From Formicarius rufipectus (lineage: Eukaryota > Chordata > Aves > Passeriformes > Formicariidae), in the NCBI GenBank assembly GCA_013399695.1, contig VXAU01003156.1:2781195-2845194 (forward strand): 64,000 bases of DNA, in the 5' to 3' direction. The position numbers were made by a program, and so were the translations under genes. The notes below the pieces were generated by a model that saw only the letters and a list, made by a program, of their open reading frames with translations, did no database searches and was not told the DNA's origin. Of the stretch, positions 33,801-45,595 are shown piece by piece (the first letter of the stretch is position 1; each line of letters starts with the position of its first letter).

Positions 33801-36279
33801 TAATTATTTTCACAGCCACGGTCCAGTAGAGGACTCCAGTGTGCATTCAGTTCCACTTAAGTAGGACTGGTTAACTGCTTGGAGCTGTGTCTGTGCATAA
33901 ATCCATGCCTCATTCCACCAGGCTGCATCTCTTATGTTTCCCAGGGAGCCTGTCATTGGTTATTAAATGTCAGGAGTCTGTTAGGTTCACTTAAAGAAGA
34001 TTTTTATCTTTCAGATTGTGTCCCCTTGCCTTTGGCAGAGGAAATTTAAACATGGATTTGGCTTCAGTCATACAAAGGCCAAGCGCTTATTGGTGCTAAA
34101 GATCTGGGGAAGCCAGTCGTTTTCACTGAGTAACAACCAATCCTCTCTATTTCCTGCTCAGTTTACCCGGATGGGAGAGTCTGCATCTCTATCCTTCATG
34201 CTCCCGGGGATGATCCCATGGGATACGAGAGCAGCGCAGAGCGTTGGAGTCCCGTGCAGAGCGTGGAGAAGATCCTCCTGTCTGTTGTGAGCATGCTGGC
34301 AGGTGAGCACTGCTGCTCTGCCAGCAGGTCCTGGCTTAGCTGGAGCTGCTTCTTGCTGCTTGCTTTGCTAGCTGAGCAAAGCACAAGTGAAGCTGCTCGG
34401 CAGCAGCCACAGTTCTCAAAGCCCTGGTATTTATTTATTTATAAACCAGTTCTCTGAAAAGAATGGCAAAAATTACAGCTGAATCAGTAAGCAGATGTTC
34501 CCAGCTTTGGGAGCAACTGCAAGGCTTTCCTTCCAGGCTGACAGCAGCTGAGCAGGTGGCCCTGGTCAGGTCGGTCCAGAGGCTCTGCTGGTCCCCTGCT
34601 CCTGGGCAAAACCTTTGTGTTTGCTGCAGTGTCTGTTCAGCCCTTAAAGCTGTGGAGTACAGCCTGGGTTGGGTTTGGCTTTGGTGGCTAAAGGGTTACC
34701 AGACTTTACCAGTACACTAAACTGGAGTCCATGGCCTTGTGGTTCAGAAGCCATCCCTCTCCAACATTTCTCTTTGTTATTCCCTGCCTGGGAATGTGCC
34801 CCACTCTGCCATCTCTGGTTCAGAGGAAGGCTTCTTGAGAAGAGACTTGAGATGAAGAACCTTGTGCCGCCTTTCAAATATTTTTTTTCTAAATGCTGTG
34901 AGAGTCGTGGATCAGCTCTGTCATGTACAGCTGTCTGGAAGATGGATCCTTTTCCATGTAGTGGACAGAGCCACTGAACTGCCTGAAGAGGGCAGAGCCG
35001 TGTCCCTTAGGATTGGTTTTGAAGGATAAATGGGTTTGGAAGCAGCAAAGTTGACCAAAGGGAGCAGCAGATTCCTACATGGGACTGTTTTAGCTTTGGA
35101 ACAGTAACCTGCTGTTGGGAAGCTGTGCAGGCAAACAGTGCCTCCCTCACTGGGCTTCCCATAGCCTCAAAGGGCTGTGGTGCAGCCTTACCTACACTGG
35201 TAGGTGTGGGAGTCACATGCTCTCATTCTCTGCCTGTGCATCCTGTTTTCCCAGGGCTTTTGGAAGAATTAGACTAAAACATCAGTGATCAGCTTATTTT
35301 AGGCTGCTGGCAGCTCTCAACTCTGGCTCTGCATGTAGCCTAAGCTCAAGTTTACCAGAGTGGGTGACCTGCACCCCTACTGGTTTTTAAGTGTGGGCCT
35401 TCTTGTGTTAAGAAGGATATGACCTTGAGATATATGCCATGAACTGGGCCAGGGTGGGTTTGGAGTAGTGTGTGAAGGGAAATGGGTAGAGTGTGTTCTG
35501 TCTTAGTGCCTCATGTAATCCTGGGACAGTGTCCTGCTGCATGCTGCCCACAAACCTGATAAATCCTGTGTTTCAGCTTACCTCTGTAGAAAATGGGGAG
35601 CCCCTGTGACTCCAGCACTTCATGTGCTTTCTAAAGTGCTCCAGAATCCTCAGATGAAAGATGTTGGAGAAATTAAAGCATTCTATGGGTTTCCTTGGTT
35701 TGTTTTGTAGTTTTTGAATAGGACAGGCCATCTCAATGAGTGACAGAGCCTGTTTGGGTGGCCTGGTTGGGGAGGCTCTGTGTCTGGGAAGCTGCAGAAC
35801 CAGAAAAGAACATTTTTCAGGGAGCCATGTGCAGTTTTCAAACCCCTTGGCGGCATTGGGGATGCCACATTGTGTTGGCCATGTGCGTGGTGGGGCTCTG
35901 CTGCTGAGAGCACCAAAAAAAGAAAGTCCTCTTCCTCTGCCACTTGTTTTTTGCCTAAACTTGACCTTGTTGTTATATCCTTTCTCTTGTGGTCAGTTGA
36001 ATCAGAGCTGTTTGGGAATCTGGGGGCTATCACTGGATTTTCTTTAGCTGTGTTTCTGTAGTGCCAAGGAGGAGGAGTTCATCAGAGCCTCAGGGAAGTG
36101 GCATTTTGAAGAAGCAAGAGGGTTTTCTTCCACTGCCGACTTACCTTTCAGTCTTTCTCATTTCAGAGCCAAACGATGAAAGTGGAGCCAACGTAGACGC
36201 CTCTAAGATGTGGCGGGAAGACAGAGAACAATTTAACAAAATTGCCAAGCAGATTGTGCAGAAGTCACTTGGACTTTAA
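18822..36279 (+). CDS. UBE2G2: UBE2G2, ubiquitin-conjugating enzyme E2 G2
   Basis: E2 enzyme of ER-associated degradation, working with RING ligases such as gp78/AMFR and HRD1 at the cytosolic face of the ER and building K48 chains. Exons are 18822-18864, 24898-24933, 25020-25065, 30334-30452, 34162-34302 and 36167-36279, giving 165 codons plus stop, the same length as the human enzyme. The UBC fold is intact: HPNIYPDGRVCISIL holds the catalytic cysteine (residue 89), followed by the acidic insert HAPGDDPMGYESSAERW that is characteristic of G-class E2s. The C-terminal helix ends KQIVQKSLGL. Only a few conservative differences from human are apparent (CFEYG for CFEFG, REDREQFNK for RDDREQFYK). 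All junctions are canonical and in phase. Intron 1 is about 6 kb and carries CR1 fragments. Confidence 0.98.
19215..19397 (+). mobile_element. CR1 LINE 3'-end fragment in UBE2G2 intron 1
   Basis: CR1 3' end with 'gccccatccctggaagtgcc', 'ggcttggagcaacctgggct', 'ggtgtccctgcccgtcgcag' and terminal 'gttctgggatt'. Confidence 0.85.
22630..22742 (+). mobile_element. CR1 LINE 3'-end fragment
   Basis: Diverged CR1 tail: 'ccaggccaggctgggtgggg' and then 'atgatctttaaggtccttcc', with 'aacccaaattctt' at the end. Confidence 0.7.
22908..23150 (+). mobile_element. CR1 LINE fragment, part upstream of the usual 3' tail
   Basis: It carries the more 5' CR1 block 'tgaggagcagctgagggatc', then 'ggctcagccaggagaaaaga', then 'ctcaagttgcaccagaggag', and stops at 'gaaaatttcttcgctgagag' without the tail. 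The tail-bearing piece at 22630-22742 lies before it, so the two are separate insertions or a rearranged copy. Confidence 0.78.
24730..24783 (+). mobile_element. Short CR1 3' tail
   Basis: A short CR1-like tail, 'ggtcctagaggttttttcca' followed by 'acctaaacaattctgtgatt'. Confidence 0.55.
28096..28492 (-). mobile_element. CR1 LINE 3'-end fragment in UBE2G2 intron 3
   Basis: About 400 bp of antisense CR1: 'aatcacagaatcattaaggt' at the tail, 'caagtccaacctttcccccc', 'ccctgggcagcttgtgccag', then the 'ttgaggctctttcctcttgt' block and the 5' 'gtaaagagtgagaaggtccc' part. Same subfamily as the copy at 7190-7450. Confidence 0.88.
30819..30975 (-). mobile_element. CR1 LINE 3'-end fragment after UBE2G2 exon 4
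   Basis: Antisense CR1 of another subfamily: 'aatcacagaatcaaggaaaa', 'gatcactgagtccaactcct', then 'ttgtccaaatgcttcctgaa'. Confidence 0.72.
32427..32965 (-). mobile_element. CR1 LINE fragment, longest in the window
   Basis: About 540 bp of antisense CR1 in UBE2G2 intron 4. In order: 'gatcatagggtcacagggag' tail, 'ccaagccccatccaacctgg', 'tgccagggcctgcccaccct', then upstream CR1 blocks 'ctctggagcagaggggctcc' and 'gagctggaggcagcactgca'. Confidence 0.9.
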
Positions 36280-38055
36280 GCTCCCAGAGAGACTGAAGTG
36301 TTTTGTATTTCTCTCCCCCTGGAATCGAGCAGTGCTCAGTGCTGGTACCAAAAAGGAAAACTTTGTAAAACTATCGGCTTAGTTCTTATAATTTGTTATT
36401 TATTTACCATCTCTTTTCTTCCACTGCTCCAGAGAAGCCTCTAGTTCACAAGCTAAATTGTGTGGCAAAGGGATTTAACACTAGGGAAAATTATGGAGAC
36501 AATGCTGTTTCAAAGGCTGCGTGTTGCTGCCTCACTTGGTGGTGTGGAAAGCCTGGAGACTTGGCAGTCTACAGCCCGCCCTCGCCCATCTGCTGCTGGA
36601 GTCCAGCACTGCTATGGATCGACTGCTGAAGAATTAGTTCTGGGTTTTTTAGGTAGCATTGCCTCTGGAGCAGCAGTAGACAGGAAATAATCTATCCATT
36701 TTATGGCACTCGCTAGGTTAAGGGCAGCGTTTGCAGTCAGAGCTGATTTGAAAAGTGTAGTTAGCAGGAGAGGCTATAAAGCAAGGTTATAGTCGGGGTG
36801 TGTTAACAAAGAAAGGAACTTTAGAGGGGATGTAGGAGCTGTGAGGACTGACCAGGGGTTTGGAATGAGCTGGTGTTCCCCTGTGACACCGTGAGTTTGT
36901 ACTGAGCCTTTGAGTCAGTGCTGGCTTGGCAGAAATCCCAAGAGCTGCTTTATTACTCCTTGAAGACACTCAGTTTTAAACTTCACACTGAGTTAGAGGC
37001 ACAAGGTGTAAAGACTGGATTGTTAAACACTTCGGGTTCACCTGGACAACTGTCAGCTCCTCTGGTGACACGTGGCTGGTGAGAGGATTCGGCACTGCTG
37101 GTCTTTGCCATTACAGCCCAGGTCACCCACTTGCAGGTGAACGACCGAAGATGAACATGATGGACTTGTTAAAATTACCTGGGACACTCTCCTCTTGTGT
37201 ATTCAATAGGAGCCAGAGAAGACAGGGACTGTTTTCTCAAAGATGGTACGACACGTGTTTTGGACTGCAGTGTTGTAGCCAGTGTGGAGGGTGCAGGAAA
37301 AAACAGCTGATCAGTTCCTAAAACTGCTGAGGGCCCTCTGCTGACCTTTCTGCTTTGCAAGCCAATCTCATGTGTAGGTCCAAATCTTCAATTTACTACA
37401 AGCAATAACATGCCCACTGATAGCACACGGAGTCCAATTTTGTTGGCAGCTTTAAACAGGCTAAATTTGACAAGGGCTGGTTTTTCTTTAATGTGAAGAG
37501 CGTGTGACACAGAAGGAGCTGCAGTGTGGAGGAAGCTTTACAGAGGTGATTTTGTGCATGTGTGTGGTACAGCTCAGCAGTGTTTCTGTCTTGCTCTCGG
37601 TGCTGCAGATTGCATTGTGCCATCGTTCTGCACCCCTGAAGAGTTTGTGTTGTTGCTACAACTTGCTGATTTTTACCTCCTTGTAGAAGTAATTACTGCT
37701 TTGATGTAAGGGTGGGAGGGGAACTGGGCATAGCTTGGGAGCAGAGATGACAAAATAGTGTTGTACCTAACTAGTATTTCAAGGCATACAGGAAAATGTA
37801 GCACTTTACACAAACTGGGAGCGTTTTTTGAGTTGCAGTGGAGGGAGGACTCCTCCTGGGAGTACTGCAGCCACTTTGGGGAGCAGCAGTGGAGAGCTGG
37901 GACAGCCATGAGCTCGACAATGGATTCAGCAGACATGGCAAAAGTGGGATTTGCTTCAGTGCAGAGTGTTTTATTCATGTGTGCTTGCTCATTATCTTGA
38001 TTTTATGGTGGGATTTAGTCTGTATACTGAAAATAAAGTGATTATATTTTCTCCT
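36280..38055 (+). other. UBE2G2: UBE2G2 3' UTR
   Basis: About 1.75 kb from the stop codon to the first clear AATAAA. No repeat is obvious in it. A long 3' UTR is usual for UBE2G2. Confidence 0.7.
38032..38037 (+). terminator. UBE2G2: Polyadenylation signal AATAAA, UBE2G2
   Basis: Canonical AATAAA followed by a T-rich stretch (38044-38058) that would serve as the downstream element. Confidence 0.7.
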
Positions 38056-38429
38056 TTTGTAGATGTACGAAAATGTGTTGCAGTGGGTGTTTAATACAAG
38101 TAACCACCTGGCCAAGATACTTGCTCCAAAGGAGTGGAAAGGTTCATTCTAACCCAGTTGAAACATAGGGAATACTTTAAAGGAGTGGAGGAGCTCGCAT
38201 AGTTGCTATTGCTTGGACTTTCAGGGCAATGGCTCCTCTTTAATGATGGCAATAGCTGGGTAATTCAAAGAAACCAGCAAAAATCTGACAGCAGGCAATT
38301 GTGGTGCAGTTGGCTTCTTACAAAAATCTTGTTACAACCATGTGGCAGAAGGTCTTGTGAACATACAACAAGTGAGTTCATTCAGAATGTGCTGATATTA
38401 GCTCTTGGATTTGAGAAGGACACCTGGAT

Positions 38430-38535
38430 CATAGAATCATGGAATTTTGGCTGGGAAGGAACATCAAAGACCATCTGGTTCCAACCACCTGCCATGGGCA
38501 GGGACACTTTCCCCTAGACCAGGTTGCTCAGATGT
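38430..38535 (-). mobile_element. CR1 LINE 3'-end fragment
   Basis: Antisense CR1 tail: 'gatcatagaatcatggaatt', 'ccacctgccatgggcaggga', then 'ccctagaccaggttgctcag'. It lies about 280 bp from a sense-oriented copy at 38812. Confidence 0.85.
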
Positions 38536-38811
38536 CCAGTTTCCATTCAGAATTTCCACAGTCCCCAAATATCTGTTGTTTAGAAATAAAATCCTTTAAG
38601 TGACTGGCATGCAGCTGCCTTGCTGGCTCAGGTGTTTGAAGCCACCCGCTGGCTATATCTACCAGGCAGTCCTGCAGGGAACAAAATGTAGGCAGAAGTT
38701 CACCTCAGAACTAAAACCTGGTGTTGAGGTGAGAACTGTCCTAAGTGGGGGATGTTTGCTCAGCTGAAACCAGCAGTGAGGATTTGTGTTCATTGAAAGA
38801 AGTTCATTGTG

Positions 38812-39022
38812 TTTGTTTAGGAAGAAATTCTTCTCTGTGAGGGTGGTGAGGCCCTGGCACAGAGAAAATGTGGCTGCCCCATCCCTTGAAGTGTTCAGGT
38901 CCAGGTTGGATGTGTCTTTGAGCAACCTGATCCTGGTGGAAAATGTCCCTACCCATGGCAGGGCATTGGAATGAGATGGGCTTTGTGGTCCATTCCAACG
39001 TAAATCATTCTGAGATCCTGAG
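38812..39022 (+). mobile_element. CR1 LINE 3'-end fragment
   Basis: Sense CR1 with 'gaagaaattcttctctgtga', 'gggtggtgaggccctggcac', 'gtccaggttggatgtgtctt' and a tail ending 'atcattctgagatcc'. Confidence 0.9.
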
Positions 39023-39498
39023 AGGATTAAAGGTGACACCATGGTTGGTGTGTTGTATTCCCTGTTTGTTTTATTTGCAGGAAAGAAAGAAAACTTCATT
39101 ATTCTACAATAACCTGAATCCCTGCATGCAGCACGAGGGGAGGTGCTTGTGCTCTTCCTGTGACCAGCTGAGAGGGTCTCACAGTACAGGCACCTTATTG
39201 CAGGTAGGGAACACCTGGAAGTTAAAGCCTGTAAAGCTTCCCTGTGGCTCCCAGGACAGACTTCCCTGAAAGGCTTAATCCTCTCCCTTCCTGAAAGCAT
39301 CCTCGTGTTGGCAGCATGTGCAATGCTGGCCAGTAGCAATGGTTTTCTGAGCAGTTGCTTTATTTTCCCAGCCTGTAACACTATGAAACATGTTCCCTGG
39401 GGAGCGTCAGAGCTCTGCAGGTGTTACACGTGCAGGTAAAGTATTACAGATTTTAAAAAATCTTCTCTGGATTTTATTTGCTTTAGGCTTTTATATTT

Positions 39499-39596
39499 AA
39501 AACAACAAAAAAAAAATCAAAAAAAAACCAAAACAAAAAAAACTTGCCAAAAAAACCCAAACCAAAACAACAAACCAAACCCCTTCAACAAAGCTG
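39499..39596. repeat. A-rich low-complexity tract
   Basis: A runs with interspersed C (aaac, caaa units) over about 100 bp. It may be the decayed tail of a retrotransposed sequence, but no source element is recognisable on its 5' side. Confidence 0.8.
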
Positions 39597-42236
39597 TAAA
39601 AATACAAGCAACGTCCTCTTTAAAGCCTTTGTATACACACACATCCACACACGCATGCTGTTGTTTTCCCTTGGCAGAGGGGCGGTGTCAGAACACACAC
39701 AGTGGGCTGTGAGACACCCATTAAGTGCGCTGCTGTGCCTGTGTGCAGGCGGGCGGCGCTTTGAAAGGGGGAGAGGCGTTGGAACCACATGAAAGGGCTG
39801 CAGCTTGGGGGCAGAGCCAGCCCCGGGCTCCCTTCCAGCACTTCTCTTGCATTTCTGGAGCAATTTCACGAGTGGAAGGTGGTGTGACGCCTCGGGATGG
39901 GTGAAATAGGGAAGCTCCTCTTCTCAGGAGGGTCCCTGTTGTCCTCCTGAAGTTGTGTCTTGGCCAGGATGCTCCTGTGTGTTTTACCCTTGTGAGAATG
40001 GAAAGGAGAAGCTTCACAGACCTGAAGTGTCTGTCCCCAGCCCCGGCTGTGCTGCTGATACTTGAGAGTGTCTCAGATGTGGGATTGGTGCTGTTTTTAG
40101 TTCTAGAAAGGGGCTGGAAGCAGCATCTTGCCCTGCCCCGTGGGGCTGTGTGTGCTGGCTGAGCCAGGGTAGTGGCAGGGATGGAGGTATGAGCATGGGG
40201 GATCCCCACAGTGTCCTGATCACAAGCCCCGTGTGGCTCCTCTCTCAGATTTCCCTTGGAGGAACAAGGAAATCGCTGCCCTTCAGCAAGCTCAAGGGCT
40301 GGAGGAGTGTGAGGGAAGGGATGCTGAGGGTCTTGCTGCCAGCTAAAGGCATGCTTAGGGTGGCACAGGGCAGGAAAGGTGCAGGAACCTGGAGAATTCC
40401 TCTGGCATCTGAGGGCCTGAGCTTCCAGCCCCAGTGAGGGTTCCCTGTGTCCCTTCTCCCACAGTCAGGTGCCATCTGATGCCACGGCCTCAAAAGTGCT
40501 GTGCCAGGCTCCCTGGTGCTGCAGGGATGAAAACCCAGCACTGGGGAGGGAATTTCTCAAGCCACTTAACATTTGGTGGTCCTGCTCAGTGCTCTTGTGG
40601 TCCTCTGGGAGCATGGGACGTTTGTACCTTGAACACTGGTGATCTTCCTGTCCATCCCAGCCTGCTGGATCCTGGTCCTGCCTCAGCTGCCAGCCCCTCT
40701 CCAAAGGCAGGTGGTTGTAGGAGCCCCAGGAGAACCAGCCAGGTGGCTTTTGAAGGTGGGTTGCACCCCCCCACCCCGAGACGGGACTGGGCAGAAGTTA
40801 CAATTATGGGGCATGTTCATATATAATTGATGGTGGTGACACGGCCTGTGGCTTATTACAGGGGAGCTGCTGGTGTGAGCATGAGCTCTTGGGAGCAACC
40901 TGTGAGCAGGTCTGTCTGGTCAAGTCCCTCAAGGGGGTGGGGGCAGATGAGCCAAGTCCTGGCCTGAGTGCCCTTCCTCCACGTGTTGGGGCATCGTGCC
41001 TGGGGGATGAGACTGTGGCTCTGTCACAGCTCTGACAGGAGCCACATCTCCCTGACCAGAGGGGTTGTTGGGGTGGCTGGGAAGGGGGTACCCTGGGACA
41101 GGGCTCCCTGAGCAGTGAAGGCAAACACCACCACTGTGGCTGCCCCTCTGAGGGCCACAGGGGTGGGTTCAAAGTGGCAGAGATGCAGGATGCAACATGC
41201 AGGGGGTGGGGGGCACCCACGCTCTCGGGTGCAGGGCCCAGCACAGGGAGGGTCTTTGCCCACAGCTGGGGTGGGAGTTTGGCCTCCAAACAGTTTTCTC
41301 CATGCCAAAACAGTTTGGCAAATTGACCCCAGCTGAGGTGGCATGAGGGTGTTGGGTGAATGGGGGTTTCTTTGCTGAGTCTCCCTGGGATGAGCTCACA
41401 CAGACTCTTCTCCTGCTGTGGTGCTTCACTAGGATCCCTGTCTTCTTCTGCCAGTGAGAAGATCCCTTGGAGATCTGATGAGATCCTATCCCAGTCAGGT
41501 CCCTCCAGGCTTGGTCAGCTCCTCCAGGCAGGTCAAATGCTGGGGAATCTCACTCTGTGGAATAGGTGTGTTTAAGAGATGCCCCCATCTCCAAGCTGAG
41601 AGGGAATGCCACAGCTCGTCGCCAGGGATGTCTCACTTCTGCTTGTCATTCATCCTTCTGGGAGCTAGGAAATGGTGAAACATGGACTAGACCAGGTCAG
41701 GAGAACTTGCTCTGTTGCAATATTGGAAGCCTCTGGGGTTGGAGTTTCTTCCTTGGAGTCCATGGGGCTTTCTGGCTCAGGAGGGGCCTCGCTGATCTGG
41801 AGCTCGGCTTTGCTCACTGACTTTTGCAATGTATGAGGATGCCAGACAGGCAGGCTGGAGGGCAGGTGTTTTCCAACCCACTTTCTCTGGTGAGGCCATT
41901 AAAAGTTGAGTTTTGTCCTTTGCCAGATCTTGCTTTGACACAGGATCCTAGATATGGCCTTAGTGGAAGGGCTTGGGTTCAAGGGCTGTAGTGACTTCTA
42001 AGGGCTCTGTATGAAACTTGGCTTTATGAAAACATCAGTATTACTGGAGAAGCCTCTTGTCCAAACTGTCCCCATCCAGCGTCACTTTTAGCATTTGATG
42101 CATTCAGCATCTGGCCCTTGAACAGCCAGTGAGTGATGAGAGGGTGGGTGCCTGATTTATTTTACCACTTCATTACAATCCTGTTCAACAAGGCTCAAAG
42201 GTTGAATTCCATTTCATATGTTAAATACCTTCTTCT

Positions 42237-42402
42237 TTGCCCAGAGAAACTGTGGTTGCCCTATCCCTGAAGTGTCCAAGGCCATACTGGATGGGGCTTG
42301 GAGCAACCTGGTCTAGTGGAAGGTGTTTCTGCCCATGGCAGGGGGGTGAAACAAGACGAGCTTTAAGGTCCCTTCCAACTCAAACCCACTCTTTGATTCT
42401 TC
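42237..42402 (+). mobile_element. CR1 LINE 3'-end fragment
   Basis: Contains 'agagaaactgtggttgccct', 'ggatggggcttggagcaacc', 'ggtgtttctgcccatggcag' and the tail 'ccactctttgattctt'. Confidence 0.88.
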
Positions 42403-42545
42403 TGTAGATGCTCCTCTTCCCCCTGTGAGACCCATGAAAAGTGACAAGGGTGATCTCCTTCCCTACCACTTTGAGCCAGGGCTGAGCTTGCCCCTTCCCC
42501 ACCACAGCCATCATGCCTTGGCTGGTTACAGGAAGCTGGATCTCA

Positions 42546-42660
42546 TCACAGCGTCATTTAGGTTGGAAAAGACCTCCAAGACCACGGAGCCCAACGATTA
42601 ACCCAGAACTGCTGTGCCCCTGTGCCTGAGCATCCTGGGAATGCCCAGCAGTGCTGGAGA
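42546..42660 (-). mobile_element. CR1 LINE 3'-end fragment
   Basis: Antisense: 'catcacagcgtcatttaggt', 'tggaaaagacctccaagacc', then 'gagcccaacgattaacccag'. It is inverted relative to the copy at 42237 about 150 bp away and belongs to a different subfamily. Confidence 0.75.
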
Positions 42661-43668
42661 GCAGGACAGGAGCTGTGGTGCATGGAGGAACCCTGCCGAG
42701 GATGCTGTCTGTGTGCTAGGGGAGAACCAGGCTCTGAGGGTTGGATGGCAAACACCTCGCCATGGGAACCACATCCCCACCAGCATCTGCACAGCTCCGA
42801 GCGCAGGGGCCCGTGGTGCTGCAGATGGAGTGACTGGGCAGCAGCACTGCACTGGAAGAACTGCCCTGAAGAAAGTCTTGGGAAACAATAGCAATTGTTC
42901 TCTGCCTTTGTTCCCTTCCCTCCCCGGATGTGGGAGGAGATGGAGCAGCGCTCGGCTGCCGGCGGGTGGGCAGAGTGGCTGCCCGTGCTCCTGCCTTGGA
43001 CCCGGGGAGCCCCCCGAGCCCGCTGCCTGCTCTGCTGCCTCCCCCTCCCACCAGCTCCTCCAGAGCCTGAATCATTGCTCGTGGAATAATTAAAGCTTGG
43101 CATTGTTGTGTGAGTGAGTGATAAAACTGGCTGTGATTGTGTCAGGGAGCAGGAATTTCTTATGGCTGCAGTGCAAAATTATGCTAAAGCTGCTGCTCTT
43201 CACTGCAGGGAACCTCAGGGCAGGGCAGGAGGGAGGACCCGGCCACAGTCCAGATTTGCTGCCAGTGCTGGGGGAGAGGCTTGTGATGCCCACACCATTC
43301 CCTTAATGCCCTGGGCAATCTGAGGTGGACTTCTGGGAGAGAAGGTGCTGACTGGTCCCTATCCAGGGAGACATGGGGTTGTCTCAGCCCAAGCAGCACC
43401 ATGCTTCCCATTTTCTAGCCCAGCCAGTCCTCACTGGGCTTGGGCATGTAAGGGCAAATCCCTGGGTTTCCCTGCTGTGACATTCCATGCCACTTACCTC
43501 CATCTGCCTGCTGTGAGCTGGGCTGTGTGGTCACTGCCACTGATCAAAGGGCTACAAGCAAAAGTGGAGAAAGGTTTCCCCCAGCACAGCCAAAGGGAGA
43601 TTTCTCTTCCCCTTCCAGAGACAGCCCTGAGGCTCAGGTATCACCCCAGGGCAGCTTGTAGAGAGAGA

Positions 43669-43850
43669 TCATAGGATTATAGAGTCACAGAATGGTTTGT
43701 ATTGGAAGGGAAATTAAAGTTCATCTCATTCCAACCCCCTGCCATGGGCAGAGACACCTTCTGCTAGACCAGGTTGCTTCAAGTTCTATCCAGCTTGGCC
43801 TTGAGCACTCCCAGCGATGGGGAGTCCACAATAACTCTGGACAACACTTA
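43669..43850 (-). mobile_element. CR1 LINE 3'-end fragment
   Basis: Antisense: 'gatcataggattatagagtc', 'acagaatggtttgtattgga', 'ccccctgccatgggcagaga' and 'ctagaccaggttgcttcaag'. Two copies of the terminal octamer are still visible. Confidence 0.9.
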
Positions 43851-45542
43851 GCACGGGGCACTTGTCATGGGATTTGCTTGGCTCAGCTCACAGTTCCCCA
43901 TGCAGAGCCCTCAAGTGTGTGTGTTCAGCCTGGTGAGTTGCTCCTCCTGATGCAGGAAGGCTCAGATGTTTCCAAACTACCTGTTCTGCACAACCTCACA
44001 GTCTTGGGGCAAGACTTGTTGCTGAAGGAGCATAGAGCACAGACAGTAAGCATGGAACAGCAGTGTTGCCTCCTTTCCCTTGGCCTCTGGACTGCTGTTT
44101 GTTCCCTTTGCAGAGACATCTCAGCTGAACTCAAAGCCAAGCAGAGCTTTCCCATTGCAGATGGAGCAGGGGGTCCAGGTCACACCAAGTGATGTGTGAG
44201 TCCCTCTCCTGCTCTCTTGCCATGCAAACCTGAGACTCACAAAAAATAACCATTTCTGTAGTTGGTGTGCTCGTGGTTTCCTGGGTTGGATGCTCTCCAT
44301 CTATATGGAGCTGCCTTACTGGAAAGGGGTGAGTCTGGGTGTCCTGTGGCTGGGGGGAGGTGGCTCAGCCCCTCCAACAGGTTTGGGCACAGTGGGGAAA
44401 GTGACAAAAACTGAAACAACCCTGTCACTGAGGGACAGGCAACAGTGAAGGGCTGTTGGTCACATGCAGGGGGCGAGGGGAGATGCAGCTGCAGGGTGTT
44501 GCATAGCCCTACCTGGAACAGCTCTGCTGTGGAAGCACGGTCTCACAGCCTGGCTTTTCCCTTGTGCTGGTGAAAGTCTGCTTTTTGGAGCCCTTTCAGA
44601 GCCTTCCAGCTCAGCTGCCATGTGTCCTCCAAATGCAGGACAGGATGCTCAACTTGCTCCTGGCTGCCAGGGCAGGGACCAGCAACCCTCTGCCTGCTGC
44701 CGTGGCCGAAGCCAGGGAGCCCTGCCAGGGACTCCCGACTCCTTCATTCCCTGGGCCTGACAGTGGGTTGTGCACATGGAGGGCTCTGGGATATGAGCAA
44801 TGCTGCCACCCGGCAGGGACTGCTCCCAGAGGCAGCTCCGTGCTGGGAAGCTGCAGCAGGACTTGCTATGTTGGGGGTGGCTTTGTGCTTTTTTTCTTTT
44901 TCTTCCATTTTTTAAAATTGGTTTTCCTAAAAACAGTGCTTTTTGCAGTCCTCTCAGTCCTTCACGAAACTTTTCCTGGCAGAACCCCTCCAAAACTTCT
45001 GGGAATTCAGCTTTTGAAAGGCATTGGGTTTAAAGACATTTGTACTTCTGTATAACCCTGACAGGTTTCCTGGTGTGGAGATTTCTTTCCAGAACTCCAC
45101 TTTATGTTGGTGGGAGCTGAAGTTGCTTCAGGAAACAAAGGGAAAATTTTCAGCCTGGGAGAAAGGGCAGAGGTGATGAGAGTGCAGCCTCAGAAACAGC
45201 TGAGGATGGAGGACTCATCCTGCCATCCTGGGGAAGGTGTTTCAGTTGTTCAACCCAAACACTGATCTGGGGAACTGCAACTGGGATGTTGCCCTGAGAG
45301 CAATTCCCCCCATCCCCTTCATAACTGATCCCCAGGGGCTGATGCCCACCCTGCTGCTCAGGTGAGACTGGCTCTGTGTGCTCATTGCTGACCTCCAGCT
45401 CCACACCCATGGATGTGCTTGTGGCAGGCAGAAGGGCAGACATGGGTTGGGGACACCACAATGTAGGTATTTGTCTGTAGGTTATTCATGTGGTCCCTCA
45501 AATCTTTGCCCTGGCCGGTTCCTGCATTTCAGGGAGAAATAC

Positions 45543-45595
45543 TCAGTGGTCTTCGAGGTCTTTTCCAGCTTAAAGGATTCTCTGATTCCATACAG
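45543..45595 (+). mobile_element. Short CR1 3' tail
   Basis: 'cagtggtcttcgaggtcttt' then 'tccagcttaaaggattctct' and 'gattcc'. Tail only. Confidence 0.55.
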
